From positions 2,728,001 through 2,792,000 of the forward strand of contig NZ_JAFBCD010000001.1 in assembly GCF_016907545.1 (NCBI RefSeq): a stretch of 64,000 bases of DNA, written 5' to 3'. The number at the start of each line of letters is the position of its first letter. The first letter of the stretch is position 1. The translations under genes and the position numbers were made by a program. Below, piece by piece: positions 34,307 to 42,630 of this stretch. The notes beneath the pieces are model-generated. The model was not told the origin of the DNA, searched no databases, and was given only the letters and a program-made list of their open reading frames with translations. This DNA comes from Paenarthrobacter ilicis (lineage in GTDB: Bacteria; Actinomycetota; Actinomycetes; Actinomycetales; Micrococcaceae).

Positions 34307-34811
34307 GGTGTCCGGAGGGGACCCTGGGGTTGATGGGAACAACCAGGACCGGGCGCGGTTGGCACCGGAACAAGTGGCGGGCCACCGAACCCGCTGTCAT
34401 CTCTTTGATGGCGGAAGCCAGCGTGTGATCCCGTGTACCCACCACAATCATGGATGCGCCCATGGCTTCGGCCTGGCGTGCCAACGCATGCGCGGGCTCA
34501 CCTGCCAGAAGCACCGTGGACCAATTGATCCCGCTGCCGGCGAGGTGACCTGTCAGTGCGGATGAAAGATCCCCGGGCACGTCAGTATCCGCGCCATCGT
34601 CAGGATCTATGGGAGCCGCAGGCCCTCCCGTGGTTCCGTCCACGGGATAGAGGGTCACATCCGAGTAGCCGCACACCAGCGCGCTACCCGTAGCCTTGGC
34701 AAGGCGGGCAGCAGTGTCCACCACCGCCGGATTCTGTCCTGGCACGACGCCAACCAGGATGGGACCGGTGACGGTCCACTCCTCGGCGGGCTGGGCATGG
34801 GTGTGGGTCAC
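34293..34811 (-). CDS. Universal stress protein family protein
   Basis: A 172-residue single-domain Usp. ILVGVVPGQNPAVVDTAARLA opens the first strand and helix. The C-terminal MIVVGTRDHTLASAIKEM and GSVARHLFRCQPRPVLVVP correspond to the ATP-binding G-x2-G-x9-G(S/T) region, though the first glycines are altered. An Asp/Pro-rich insertion sits in the middle (about residues 60-80). It starts 33 bp after the AarF stop and overlaps the first crcB by 14 bp. Confidence 0.88.
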   Translation of the reverse strand: MTHTHAQPAEEWTVTGPILVGVVPGQNPAVVDTAARLAKATGSALVCGYSDVTLYPVDGTTGGPAAPIDPDDGADTDVPGDLSSALTGHLAGSGINWSTVLLAGEPAHALARQAEAMGASMIVVGTRDHTLASAIKEMTAGSVARHLFRCQPRPVLVVPINPRVPSGHHDHL

Positions 34812-34844
34812 AAGGCAATTCTAGGCGTTCCGGTTCATGGGGGA

Positions 34845-36554
34845 TCAAACCCGCCGCCCCACCCACCAACCCACCAGTAAGGGGAGCACCGAGCCCAGCA
34901 TCAGCACGTTGCCAAGCACAACATCGTCGGCACGGAGGGCCGCCCCGGCGATCAGTACAGCGGCAAAGACCAGAACACCAACAAGCCGCCTGGCCAGGCG
35001 GATCAGCCGGGCCAGTTGCTGTTCGATGCGGCGGTTGGAAACCTGGAGGCTGCCATCCTCCAGCCGTGTCACCACCCCGTCGATCCGCTTCGGCAGGCGC
35101 AGTGCCAGGACCGCAGCCTCCACCGCCTGTCCCGCAACATCCTGGACCAGGTTCCCGCGTTCGTCCCGCAGCAGCTGCTGGGCGTACGGTTCCACCGAGT
35201 CCCAAAGGTTGAACCGCTGGTCAAGCGAGCTGCACACCCCTGAAGTCAGGGACATGGCCCGGATGATGAGCAAGAAGTTCTCGGGCAGTTGGAAGGGCAA
35301 CGAGCGAACTACAGCTCCGAACTCCACGCCGAAATCGCGGAACTCGTTGGGGTCCACGTCACGCAGTTCAGCAAAGCCCATGCCACCAAAACGGGCAAAC
35401 AGCTGCGTCATGGCGCGCTCCAACTCCGGCCTGTCGGCGGTCGGCATCAGCACACCAACGTCACCAATGGCATCCACCAGTCCTTTGCCATCCCGTGAGG
35501 CTGCGGCGATCAGGAGTTTCCGGAGTCCTGCGCGTGTTGAGGTGGAGACCTCACCCATCATTCCGAAGTCAATGAACGTCAGCTTCCAGTCATGCCCGTC
35601 CGCGGAATTCCTGGTGGGGGTGACGAAGATGTTGCCGGGGTGTGGGTCTGCGTGGAAAAAGCCGTTGGTGAACAGCTGGTCGAACATCACCGAGGCAAAA
35701 ACCGGGGCGACGTCGGCCGGGCTGATGCCCGCGGCCCGCAGCGCTTCGGCATCCGTCACCTTGATGGCCGTGACGTCTTCAAGGGTGAGTACCCTGCGCG
35801 TCGTCCTCTCCCACACAACCTGTGGAACGGCCACCCGCGCATCCTGCGCAAAGTCGGCGGCAAAGCGCTCCGAATTGGCAGCCTCGTTCAGGTAGTCGAT
35901 TTCCTCAAGGCTGGTTTTCTCGAATTCCTTGATCAGGGCAGGAACATCGGCACGGTCGGAAACCAGCCTGATTCTGCTGAGCCAGCTGCCCACCTTCCGG
36001 AGTGCTGCCAAGTCAACGTCCACAATGGCTCCAATGCCCGGCCGCTGCACCTTCAGCACAACGTGGTCCAGCCCTGTGTCTGCGGCAATACCGGGAAGGA
36101 GCCTGGCACGGTGGGCCTGGCCAAGGGACGCGGCAGCAATCGGCACCTCCTCCACCGAGGCGAACACCGAGGCCAGCGTGGCTCCAAGCTCGGACTCCGC
36201 CAGCGCACGGACGGCCGGGAAAGGAACAGGCGGGACCTCATCCTGCAGGCCCTCAAGTTCCTTGGTGATTTCCGGCGGAAGAACATCCAACCGCGAGGAC
36301 ATGAACTGCCCGACCTTGATCATCAAACCACCAAGATCAACAGCCAACACGTGAAAGCGGCGGGCGAAGACGAGCATCCTCTTGGACCTGTTGGCCTCAC
36401 CCACCCGGCGGAGCCCCAGGCGGGGAAGGAACAACTCAAACCACCACGTGACGGTCAGGTGCCACGCGGCAAACCTGAGGATGCGGCGGTAGCGGGCACG
36501 GGTGTTGCCGGCCGCAAATCCTGAATCAGTTGTTCGGTCGGAAACCGAGGCCAC
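34845..36554 (-). CDS. AarF/UbiB/ABC1 kinase family protein
   Basis: A 569-residue atypical kinase. The KxGQ motif is MIKVGQFMSSRLDVLP, the alanine-rich loop AAASLGQAHRA, the lysine strand VVLKVQRPG, the catalytic loop HADPHPGNIF and the metal site FIDFGMMG. Two C-terminal helices anchor it to the membrane. UbiB-type proteins support isoprenoid quinone handling; a menaquinone-using actinobacterium would use it differently from the ubiquinone case. The start is GTG 36554, four bases after the PadR stop, with AGGA upstream; a TTG at 36572 overlapping the PadR gene is an alternative. Confidence 0.92.
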   Translation of the reverse strand: MASVSDRTTDSGFAAGNTRARYRRILRFAAWHLTVTWWFELFLPRLGLRRVGEANRSKRMLVFARRFHVLAVDLGGLMIKVGQFMSSRLDVLPPEITKELEGLQDEVPPVPFPAVRALAESELGATLASVFASVEEVPIAAASLGQAHRARLLPGIAADTGLDHVVLKVQRPGIGAIVDVDLAALRKVGSWLSRIRLVSDRADVPALIKEFEKTSLEEIDYLNEAANSERFAADFAQDARVAVPQVVWERTTRRVLTLEDVTAIKVTDAEALRAAGISPADVAPVFASVMFDQLFTNGFFHADPHPGNIFVTPTRNSADGHDWKLTFIDFGMMGEVSTSTRAGLRKLLIAAASRDGKGLVDAIGDVGVLMPTADRPELERAMTQLFARFGGMGFAELRDVDPNEFRDFGVEFGAVVRSLPFQLPENFLLIIRAMSLTSGVCSSLDQRFNLWDSVEPYAQQLLRDERGNLVQDVAGQAVEAAVLALRLPKRIDGVVTRLEDGSLQVSNRRIEQQLARLIRLARRLVGVLVFAAVLIAGAALRADDVVLGNVLMLGSVLPLLVGWWVGRRV

Positions 36555-36558
36555 CCCT

Positions 36559-37104
36559 TCAGTCCTGGGCAAGGATCGAATACAAGCGGCGGCGCGCTTC
36601 TTCCAGAACGGTCACTGCTTCCTGCACTTGCTTCTGCGTACCGGTGCGGCCCACCTGTGCGGCTGCCTGGGCCAAAGCCATGCCTGCCTTGGGCAATGCA
36701 GCAAAGCCCTGGCCCGATCCTGCTCCGGTTGATTCCCACGGCGCCGACGTCTCAGCACTCGCCAGGTCCTCCCTGCCTGCCTCGGTCAGGGAGTAGATTT
36801 TACGGCCGTTGGATTCCTCGGAGCTCACGAAGCCCTCATCGGCCAGCAACTGCAACGTGGGATAGACAGAGCCGGCGCTCGGCTTCCAGCTGCCGTTGCT
36901 CCGCTCTTCAATCTCACGGATGATCTGGTAGCCGTGCATCGGACGCTCCGCGAGCAGGGCAAGAACGGCTGTCCTCAGTTCGCCTCGCCCGGCCCTGGAC
37001 CCCGAGCGCTTCTCGAACCGCGAACGGAACTCATCGACGGCCTGCCACATTCCGTCAAAGCCATTGCCAACGAATCCGCCGGCGGGGTAGGAATCACGCA
37101 TCAT
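36559..37104 (-). CDS. PadR family transcriptional regulator
   Basis: A 181-residue regulator starting at the first of two ATGs after AGGTGAGC. The winged helix (about residues 45-110) has RTAVLALLAERPMHGYQII, SAGSVYPTLQLLADEG and IYSLTEAGREDL. The C-terminal part is a helical dimerisation region. PadR proteins repress adjacent genes in response to phenolics or other stresses. Three tandem AACGAT repeats lie 20 bp upstream. The stop is four bases before the AarF start, so the two are translationally coupled. The longer frame reaching 37986 is spurious. Confidence 0.93.
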   Translation of the reverse strand: MMRDSYPAGGFVGNGFDGMWQAVDEFRSRFEKRSGSRAGRGELRTAVLALLAERPMHGYQIIREIEERSNGSWKPSAGSVYPTLQLLADEGFVSSEESNGRKIYSLTEAGREDLASAETSAPWESTGAGSGQGFAALPKAGMALAQAAAQVGRTGTQKQVQEAVTVLEEARRRLYSILAQD

Positions 37105-37123
37105 GCTCACCTCTGTCTGTTGC

Positions 37124-37153
37124 GAACGATACTGAACGATACCTAACGATATG
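37124..37153. promoter_or_regulatory. Three tandem 10-bp direct repeats, candidate PadR operator
   Basis: AACGAT occurs at 37125-37130, 37135-37140 and 37145-37150, each followed by an AT dinucleotide, an exact 10-bp period. The array sits just upstream of the PadR start. One repeat per helical turn places the sites on one face of the DNA, suitable for cooperative dimer binding. Confidence 0.55.
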
Positions 37154-37236
37154 CCTGACCCGCGACCGAAAACAATGGGGCGCCGCTCAAACCACCGTAG
37201 AGTCTTGACTGTGATGACCACATGAACAGGATCCCC

Positions 37237-37881
37237 ATGAATGCGGCCGGGGCCAGCGACCTCACCGGAATAGCCGGGGTAGCGGCCGGAATCATCGAGT
37301 CCCTCGGGGAATGGGGCGTAGGCCTCCTCACCCTGCTTGAGACTGTGTTTCCGCCCATCCCCAGCGAAGTCATCCTCCCCTTGGCTGGCTTCCTCACACA
37401 GCAAGGCGGACTGAACCTGGTACTGGTCCTCATCACCAGCACCTTGGGGGCATACATCGGCGCACTGCTGCTGTATTGGCTGGGCTTCAAGATTGGCTTG
37501 GAACGCTCCATCAACCTGATGTCCAAGCTTCCGTTGGTGGACCGGGAAGACTTTGAAAAGGCTGCAGGATGGTTTCAGCGCCACGGGAAATCCGCGATCT
37601 TCTTCGGCCGGCTCCTCCCTGGGGTGCGCAGCCTGATCTCCCTCCCGGCTGGAGCTGAACGCATGAACCTTGTGACGTTCAGCGTCTTCACCATTGCAGG
37701 AGCGGGCATATGGAACGCGCTTCTGATCGGCCTGGGTGCGCTGCTGGGAAAGCAATACCACGTGGTGGACCAGTACTCGAAGTATCTCAACTACGCACTG
37801 TATGTGGTCATTGCGGGTTTCTTCCTCTGGCTCATCATCCGCAGGATCAGGAAGAGCAAGGCCAAGGAAAAGACCCACTAA
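37237..37881 (+). CDS. DedA family membrane protein
   Basis: A 214-residue protein with the DedA/VTT core. ETVFPPIPSEVILPLAGF includes the re-entrant helix with conserved Glu and Pro, and GRLLPGVRSLISLPAG carries the invariant GR and R. Four to five helices frame these loops and the tail is basic. DedA proteins translocate lipid carriers such as undecaprenyl phosphate in other bacteria. I favour ATG 37237, preceded by AGGA at proper spacing, over ATG 37222. It diverges from PadR. Confidence 0.92.
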   Translation: MNAAGASDLTGIAGVAAGIIESLGEWGVGLLTLLETVFPPIPSEVILPLAGFLTQQGGLNLVLVLITSTLGAYIGALLLYWLGFKIGLERSINLMSKLPLVDREDFEKAAGWFQRHGKSAIFFGRLLPGVRSLISLPAGAERMNLVTFSVFTIAGAGIWNALLIGLGALLGKQYHVVDQYSKYLNYALYVVIAGFFLWLIIRRIRKSKAKEKTH

Positions 37882-37898
37882 GGGTGAGCCGATATGGG

Positions 37899-37971
37899 TG
37901 GAGCTAAGGAGATTCGAACTCCTGACCTCTTCGATGCGAACGAAGCGCTCTACCAACTGAGCTATAGCCCC
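37899..37971 (-). tRNA. tRNA-Ala, anticodon CGC
   Basis: A 73-nt cloverleaf read on the minus strand: acceptor GGGGCTA with TAGCTCC (one G-T pair), D-arm GCTC/GAGC, anticodon stem CTTCG/CGAAG with loop TTCGCAT, and T-arm AGGAG/CTCCT with TTCGAAT. The discriminator is A and the genome does not encode the full CCA end (the sequence continues CCCA). The anticodon CGC reads GCG alanine codons, frequent in a high-GC genome. It lies between dedA and an SDR gene. Confidence 0.96.
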
Positions 37972-38007
37972 TGAGCCGGCTGTCACAGCCCGCCGGGTTC
38001 CCCTAGG

Positions 38008-38808
38008 CTACAAACTTTGTGTCCGCTTTTCCAACCACGACACGAACGTCTCGGTGCCAAGCCTGCGATCCGGAACAAGGTTGTGGCCCGCAGCCAGGTA
38101 GGCCCCCATGGGACCTGGTAGTGGCACGGTGACAACAACGCCGCGTGCACCCGTGACAGCCTTCCAACTCTCCGCCATCTCCCTCATCCCAAGCACTTCA
38201 GGACCCCCGGCGGTGACCAGGCTGTGACGCATGGTTGTAGGGCCCGCCAACGCCGCGTCCAGCAGGATCCGGGCCACATCAATCGTTGAGATCGTTTGAA
38301 AGCGGGCTCCCCGGAACACCGGGATGAGCCGAATCCTGGCACCGGCAGCGAAAACCGCCGCGACCAGGCTGTGGAACTGCGTGGCCCGGACCACCACCGT
38401 GTCCAGTTCCGAGTCAGCGTAGTTGCGTTCCTTCGCCGCTTTGGAGACGTAGTAAGAAGACGTGCTGAGATCGCAGTTGACGATCGACAACGCCACGGCC
38501 CTGACTGCGCCGGCACGGTGAGCAGCCTCCAGGAGCCGTGCGCCGCCGTCGGCGAATTGTTTTTGCGCCTTACCGAATTGCCCTTCGAGGCAGTCCACAA
38601 CAACCTCGACGCCGGCCAGCGCCTCGCCCAGGCCATCCCCCGTGGTGACATCGGCGGCGAAGTATGTGGCGCCGTCGACGAAATGATGGCTGCCAGCGGA
38701 GGGTATCCGGCGACTCACCACCCGCACCTTGTGTCCGGCGGCAACTGCGAGACGAACAACCTCAAGCCCTGCCTGGCCCGTCCCGCCCGCAACGCAGATG
38801 ATAGTCAC
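38008..38808 (-). CDS. NmrA-like NAD(P)-binding SDR family protein
   Basis: A 266-residue atypical extended SDR. ICVAGGTGQAGLEVVRLAVAAGH is the cofactor loop (GGTGxxG), and VRVVSRR after strand 2 favours NADPH. The central SYYVSKAAKERNYADS keeps a YxxxK pair. The overall length and the FVSWLEKRTQS tail are those of NmrA/ycnA-type oxidoreductases or regulators. The substrate is unknown. It follows the membrane protein gene by 6 bp on the same strand and is probably its partner in a transcript. Confidence 0.85.
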   Translation of the reverse strand: MTIICVAGGTGQAGLEVVRLAVAAGHKVRVVSRRIPSAGSHHFVDGATYFAADVTTGDGLGEALAGVEVVVDCLEGQFGKAQKQFADGGARLLEAAHRAGAVRAVALSIVNCDLSTSSYYVSKAAKERNYADSELDTVVVRATQFHSLVAAVFAAGARIRLIPVFRGARFQTISTIDVARILLDAALAGPTTMRHSLVTAGGPEVLGMREMAESWKAVTGARGVVVTVPLPGPMGAYLAAGHNLVPDRRLGTETFVSWLEKRTQSL

Positions 38809-38814
38809 GGGGAT

Positions 38815-39726
38815 TTATGCGCGGCGGCGCTGGAGGACGTCGTCCAGGTTGCTGAGTGCACTGGATCCCTTGGAGGATGCCACAACCTCGTGCTGTGCGG
38901 GATTCGGCTTCAGGATGGGCTTCCCCAAGGGCTTGGGCGCCTCAGGGAGATCCAACGGTGCTGGAGCTGGACGTTCAGCCTTTGCAGCCTCCACGTACGT
39001 AGGCTTGGGAACCTCCACAGGCTCCCAGCTCGGTCCAGCCTGCCCGGAGTGGTCCGTGGCAGACTGGTCGCCTGCTGCGACGGCAACAGCCAATGCAGCC
39101 TGGCGCAGTTCCAGGGCAGAAAGACGCCTGGCCTCGGCACCGGCTGCTTCGGCATCAAAAACTATGGTGGGCTTCGGTTCCACGACCTCGGCCTTGGGCA
39201 AGTACCGGGCCGGCGTAGGAATCGTGGCCGCTTGGGCGGCACGCCTGGCCCGACGTTCCTTCAGGTCCCGCAGAGCCAATTTACGCAGGACCACAACGGC
39301 TACCACCGCGCCAAGGAGGGACACCAACGGCAACCAGATGGTTCCGATACCCACTACTCGGAGCAGGCCTGAAATGGCGGCCGTGAGCAGCAAGGCCAAA
39401 CCAGACAGCGCCAACGTAAAGCGTGCATAGCGAATAGTGAAGGGCGCAGCAAGGAGCCTTGTTGAGCCGGCATCCGCCGACCGGGATTCCAGGGGCGACT
39501 CCGGTGCTTTGCTGTGCATGGTCTCCATCGGTTTCTCCTGCTGGGGTGCCAAATTCAGAACAACCCCCGCCTGGGGTTCGACTGGTTCGTCATCGATGGC
39601 ATCTGCTGGAACAGCCGCCGCTTGGACTTGCGAACGCCTGTTACGCAAAACGTAAGGCGCCACCCAGACCATCCACAGCGCGACAGTGACAACGAGTATC
39701 ACTGAGCTGCTGAGAGGGAAGTCCAC
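38815..39726 (-). CDS. Hypothetical membrane protein
   Basis: A 303-residue protein found in Arthrobacter-like genomes near galU. One helix (VILVVTVALWMVWVAPYVL) is at the very N-terminus, then a linker rich in Ala/Pro/Glu, two close helices (around residues 105-145), and a long basic/Ala-rich cytoplasmic tail ending SALSNLDDVLQRRRA. I chose GTG 39726 because this makes the start MDFPLSSS; TTG 39732 adds two residues. No domain of known function is visible. It shares a strand with the GNAT and galU genes upstream. Confidence 0.75.
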   Translation of the reverse strand: MDFPLSSSVILVVTVALWMVWVAPYVLRNRRSQVQAAAVPADAIDDEPVEPQAGVVLNLAPQQEKPMETMHSKAPESPLESRSADAGSTRLLAAPFTIRYARFTLALSGLALLLTAAISGLLRVVGIGTIWLPLVSLLGAVVAVVVLRKLALRDLKERRARRAAQAATIPTPARYLPKAEVVEPKPTIVFDAEAAGAEARRLSALELRQAALAVAVAAGDQSATDHSGQAGPSWEPVEVPKPTYVEAAKAERPAPAPLDLPEAPKPLGKPILKPNPAQHEVVASSKGSSALSNLDDVLQRRRA

Positions 39727-39798
39727 ATTCAAAACCGTAGAAGCAAAGTGCCGGGGGTGGCGGCATTGCGGCCGGTGTGTCGTGGGCGAGTCCTCAAA

Positions 39799-39816
39799 TG
39801 ATCCACATAAGGATCA
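39799..39816 (-). terminator. Weak stem-loop after the GNAT gene
   Basis: A 6-bp stem (tgatcc/ggatca) with loop acataa starts 9 bp past the acetyltransferase stop. On the minus strand ATTTG follows. The stem is short, so its role is uncertain. Confidence 0.35.
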
Positions 39817-39824
39817 AAAAGGCG

Positions 39825-40451
39825 TTATGACCTGCCCTTTTGTCCACTCAGCCAGCGGCGGAGCAGTCCCTCCGGAACTTCATCGGACGTCAGTGCGAAG
39901 GTCCTGTGGTCAGCCCAGTCCCCGTTGATGTGGAGGTACCGTTCCCGATACCCTTCATCGCGGAATCCGAGCTTCTCAACAACCCTGAGGCTGGGCGCAT
40001 TTTCCGGCCGGATATTGATTTCCATCCTATGCAGCCCAAGGACCCTGAAACAGTGATCGGTGGCCATGGCAACAGCCGTTGGCGCGATGCCGTGGCCCGC
40101 CCTGTCCTTGTCCACCCAGTAACCGAGCGTGGCCATCATGGCTGAGCCCCACACAATTGATGACACTGTCAACTGGCCCACAATCCGGGGTTCCCGGAAC
40201 CCGGGGGTGCGCTCAACAATCAAAAAAGGCAATGCCGTAGCCTGCCTGGCTTGAACATTCAGCGAGGCCACCATCTGGCGATAGCTTGGAAGGCGCCCAC
40301 CCGGGGCTGGGTTGGACGCCTCCCACGGCGCAAGCCACTGGCTGTTACGCGAACGGACCTCGGACCACTCCCGCTTGTCGCGGTAGCGGATAGGCCTGAG
40401 CAGCAGGTCTCCGCTTTCCAGGGTTACCGGCCAGATCGCTGAGCCGTACAT
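39825..40451 (-). CDS. GNAT family N-acetyltransferase (RimJ/RimL type)
   Basis: A 208-residue acetyltransferase. LLLRPIRYRDKREWSEVR opens the fold, the acetyl-CoA pyrophosphate loop is DKDRAGHGIAPTAVAMA, and ALHRMEINIRPENAPSLRVVEKLG (split: LHRMEINIRPENAPS) is the RimJ/RimL-like C-terminal strand. YRERYLHINGDWADHRTFAL gives the typical end. It could acetylate a ribosomal protein N-terminus or another amine. It is 23 bp downstream of galU on the same strand. Confidence 0.9.
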   Translation of the reverse strand: MYGSAIWPVTLESGDLLLRPIRYRDKREWSEVRSRNSQWLAPWEASNPAPGGRLPSYRQMVASLNVQARQATALPFLIVERTPGFREPRIVGQLTVSSIVWGSAMMATLGYWVDKDRAGHGIAPTAVAMATDHCFRVLGLHRMEINIRPENAPSLRVVEKLGFRDEGYRERYLHINGDWADHRTFALTSDEVPEGLLRRWLSGQKGRS

Positions 40452-40460
40452 GCCGCGCTA

Positions 40461-40482
40461 CTTGGTTACTTGGTTACTTGGG
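40461..40482. repeat. Short 8-bp tandem repeat across the galU stop
   Basis: Two full and one partial copies of cttggtta (40461-40468, 40469-40476, then cttggg) lie between galU and the acetyltransferase gene. The galU stop codon (40474-40476) is inside the second copy, so slippage here would change only the tail. Confidence 0.6.
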
Positions 40483-41379
40483 AAGCGCTGCGGTGAAGTT
40501 GGGCAGCCACTCGCGCAGTTCCGGGCCCAGATCCTCGCGTTCGCACGCAAGCTCGATGCAGGCCTTGAGGTAGCTGAGCTTGTCACCGGTGTCGAAGCGG
40601 CGGCCGCGGAAGACTACGCCGTAGACGCCATATCCTTCGCCTTCACCTGCAGCAAGAACTTCGAGGGCATCGGTCAATTGGATCTCTCCACCGCGGCCAG
40701 GACCGGTCTTTTCCAGGACATCGAACACAGCGGGGTGCAGGACGTAGCGGCCAATGACAGCAAGGTTGGAGGGAGCTTCCTCAGGGGAAGGCTTCTCCAC
40801 CAACTGCTTGATGCGGACGTAACCCTCATCGCCTTCGTCCTCAACATCGGCGCAGCCATACGCGCTGATCTTCGAGGGCTCAACCTCGATGAGTGCAACA
40901 ACCGATCCGCCGGTCTTCTGCTGGACGGCAATCATCTCGCTGAGGAGGTCATCCTTGGGATCGATCAGGTCATCGCCCAGGAGAACGGCAAAGGGTTCCC
41001 GTCCAACGTGCTGCTTTGCGCGAAGGACCGCGTGGCCAAGGCCGTTGGCGTCGCCCTGACGGACATAGTGGATGTCGCCCAGGTTGGTGGCAGACTGAAT
41101 GGCCTCAAGCTTGGCGGTGTCACCCTTTTCGGCGAGCGTGGCTTCAAGCGCCGGCACCCTGTCAAAGTGGTCTTCCAAGGCACGCTTGCTGCGGCCCGTG
41201 ATCATCAGGACATCGTGCAAGCCAACCTTGACTGCTTCTTCGACGACGTACTGGATCGCCGGCTTGTCAACGACGGGCAGCATTTCCTTCGGCATCGCCT
41301 TTGTTGCAGGGAGGAACCTGGTACCGAGACCCGCTGCGGGGATGACGGCCTTACGGACAGCATTGTTATCGAGAGTCAC
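40474..41379 (-). CDS. galU: UTP--glucose-1-phosphate uridylyltransferase
   Basis: A 301-residue GalU. The nucleotide loop is IPAAGLGTRFLPATKAMPKE, and IQYVVEEAV, VLLGDDLID and GRYVLHPAVFDVLE are typical of the family. It makes UDP-glucose for cell-envelope polymers and trehalose. I chose GTG 41379 (MTLDNNAVRKAVIP) because the ten extra residues upstream are unlike the family. It diverges from the 5-formyl-THF cyclo-ligase gene. Confidence 0.96.
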   Translation of the reverse strand: MTLDNNAVRKAVIPAAGLGTRFLPATKAMPKEMLPVVDKPAIQYVVEEAVKVGLHDVLMITGRSKRALEDHFDRVPALEATLAEKGDTAKLEAIQSATNLGDIHYVRQGDANGLGHAVLRAKQHVGREPFAVLLGDDLIDPKDDLLSEMIAVQQKTGGSVVALIEVEPSKISAYGCADVEDEGDEGYVRIKQLVEKPSPEEAPSNLAVIGRYVLHPAVFDVLEKTGPGRGGEIQLTDALEVLAAGEGEGYGVYGVVFRGRRFDTGDKLSYLKACIELACEREDLGPELREWLPNFTAALPK

Positions 41380-41506
41380 GGGACTAATGTAACGGAAGGT
41401 ACACAGCAACGACTAAACCCCTCGCCGTGCCGGTAGTACTTTCGGTTGACGCAAGTCAGCGTAGACAGGTTCACCGACGTCCGGCGGATTCGAGGATCGG
41501 AGAGGC

Positions 41507-42112
41507 ATGGAAAGCAAAGAAGACATCCGCAGCTTCCGCCGCAGGCACCGCAAAACCATTTCCCCGGAGGCGTTGGCAGCGGCTGGAAAGGCGATCGCCG
41601 GGCACGGAATGTCATGGGCAGAGAGGATTTCAGCCGATGAGAAGGCTGCGTTTGCCGTCTACGTGGGAGTCGGCGTCGAACCGCCCACCTTGCCCCTGAT
41701 CCACGCGCTCCACGAGGCGGGCCACCAGGTCCTCCTGCCGGTCTGCGAACCCGGCTGTCAGCTGAGTTGGGTTTACTGGACTCCCGCCACGCACTTCGTC
41801 CGGTCCGCATATGCCCCCATTGACGAACCGGAGGGTGACCGGCACAGCAGCGCTGCGGTGGCCGCAGCTGCCGGTATTTTCATGCCGGCGACGGCGGTGG
41901 ACCAGGACGGGAACCGGATCGGGCAAGGTGGCGGCTACTACGACCGGATGCTGGAAGGTCTCGACGCTTCCGGCCAACGTCCCCCGACCATCGCCGTGGT
42001 GTACGACGACGACGTGTTGCCTTCGGGTTCGATTCCCGCCGAACCCTTCGACAGGCCGGTGCGCGAGATATTGACGCCCTCAGGGCTGAGGACCTTGGGG
42101 GACGTGGAATAG
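41507..42112 (+). CDS. 5-formyltetrahydrofolate cyclo-ligase
   Basis: A 201-residue enzyme (MTHFS). The conserved basic start RSFRRRHRKTISPEA and the ATP/phosphate loop GQGGGYYDRMLEG near the C-terminus are both present. It converts 5-formyl-THF to methenyl-THF, returning folate to the active pool. The ATG has GGAGAGG directly upstream. It is followed by 153 bp and then the FmdB gene. Confidence 0.94.
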   Translation: MESKEDIRSFRRRHRKTISPEALAAAGKAIAGHGMSWAERISADEKAAFAVYVGVGVEPPTLPLIHALHEAGHQVLLPVCEPGCQLSWVYWTPATHFVRSAYAPIDEPEGDRHSSAAVAAAAGIFMPATAVDQDGNRIGQGGGYYDRMLEGLDASGQRPPTIAVVYDDDVLPSGSIPAEPFDRPVREILTPSGLRTLGDVE

Positions 42113-42265
42113 GCACACGGTCCGGGGCGTTATGACCCAGCGAGGTGCCCTCAAGGTGAGGGGACGCCGGATGATAGAATTGGCACTCAGGCCCTGCGAC
42201 TGCTAACCCGAAGACTCATCGGCGAAGTTTTCAGGACCTGAACCTTGTCCTGAAGGAGGAATTCA

Positions 42266-42532
42266 GTGCCCACTTACGCATACGCCTGCAAAGACTGTGA
42301 CCACGCCTTTGATATCGTCCAGTCCTTTTCTGACAGCTCCCTGACGGAGTGCCCAGAATGCCAGGGTTCGCTTCGTAAGAAGTTCAACAGCGTTGGCGTT
42401 GTTTTCAAGGGCTCGGGTTTCTACCGCACTGATTCGCGCGATGCCAAGGGCAGCACTGTTTCCGCTGCCCCTGCAGCTCCCGCAGCCTCGACTCCTGCAC
42501 CCGCTGCTGCTTCGGCACCGGCCGCCAGCTAG
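42266..42532 (+). CDS. FmdB family zinc ribbon protein
   Basis: An 88-residue protein with GTG start after GAAGGAGG. A CxxC-x20-CxxC zinc ribbon is formed by ACKDCDHAF and ECPECQG, followed by KKFNSVGVVFKGSGFYRTDSR, which is the standard FmdB core ending in FY-TD. The last ~25 residues are an Ala/Pro/Ser tail. The family was named for formamidase regulation but its function in actinobacteria is unknown. It is upstream of a SAF-domain gene on the same strand. Confidence 0.94.
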   Translation: MPTYAYACKDCDHAFDIVQSFSDSSLTECPECQGSLRKKFNSVGVVFKGSGFYRTDSRDAKGSTVSAAPAAPAASTPAPAAASAPAAS

Positions 42533-42630
42533 GACCTTCCCAAACCGCGCCATTTCCACACCCGGGCCGTTTTCCACATAGCCAAGCCTGGTTCTGTCGC
42601 CGTGCACTGACGCCTGGATAACGTGGCGCC

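Noticed and set aside
34812..34844. Fluoride riboswitch before the crcB genes
   Set aside because: No room for the aptamer: upstream spacers are 33 nt or negative.
37899..37971. tRNA-Ala considered as an integration site
   Set aside because: No integrase, no repeated tRNA end and only housekeeping-type genes on both sides.
36559..37986. 475-residue frame containing PadR at its end
   Set aside because: Its first ~294 codons cross the tRNA-Ala and the dedA gene; the PadR gene starts at 37104 with a ribosome-binding site.
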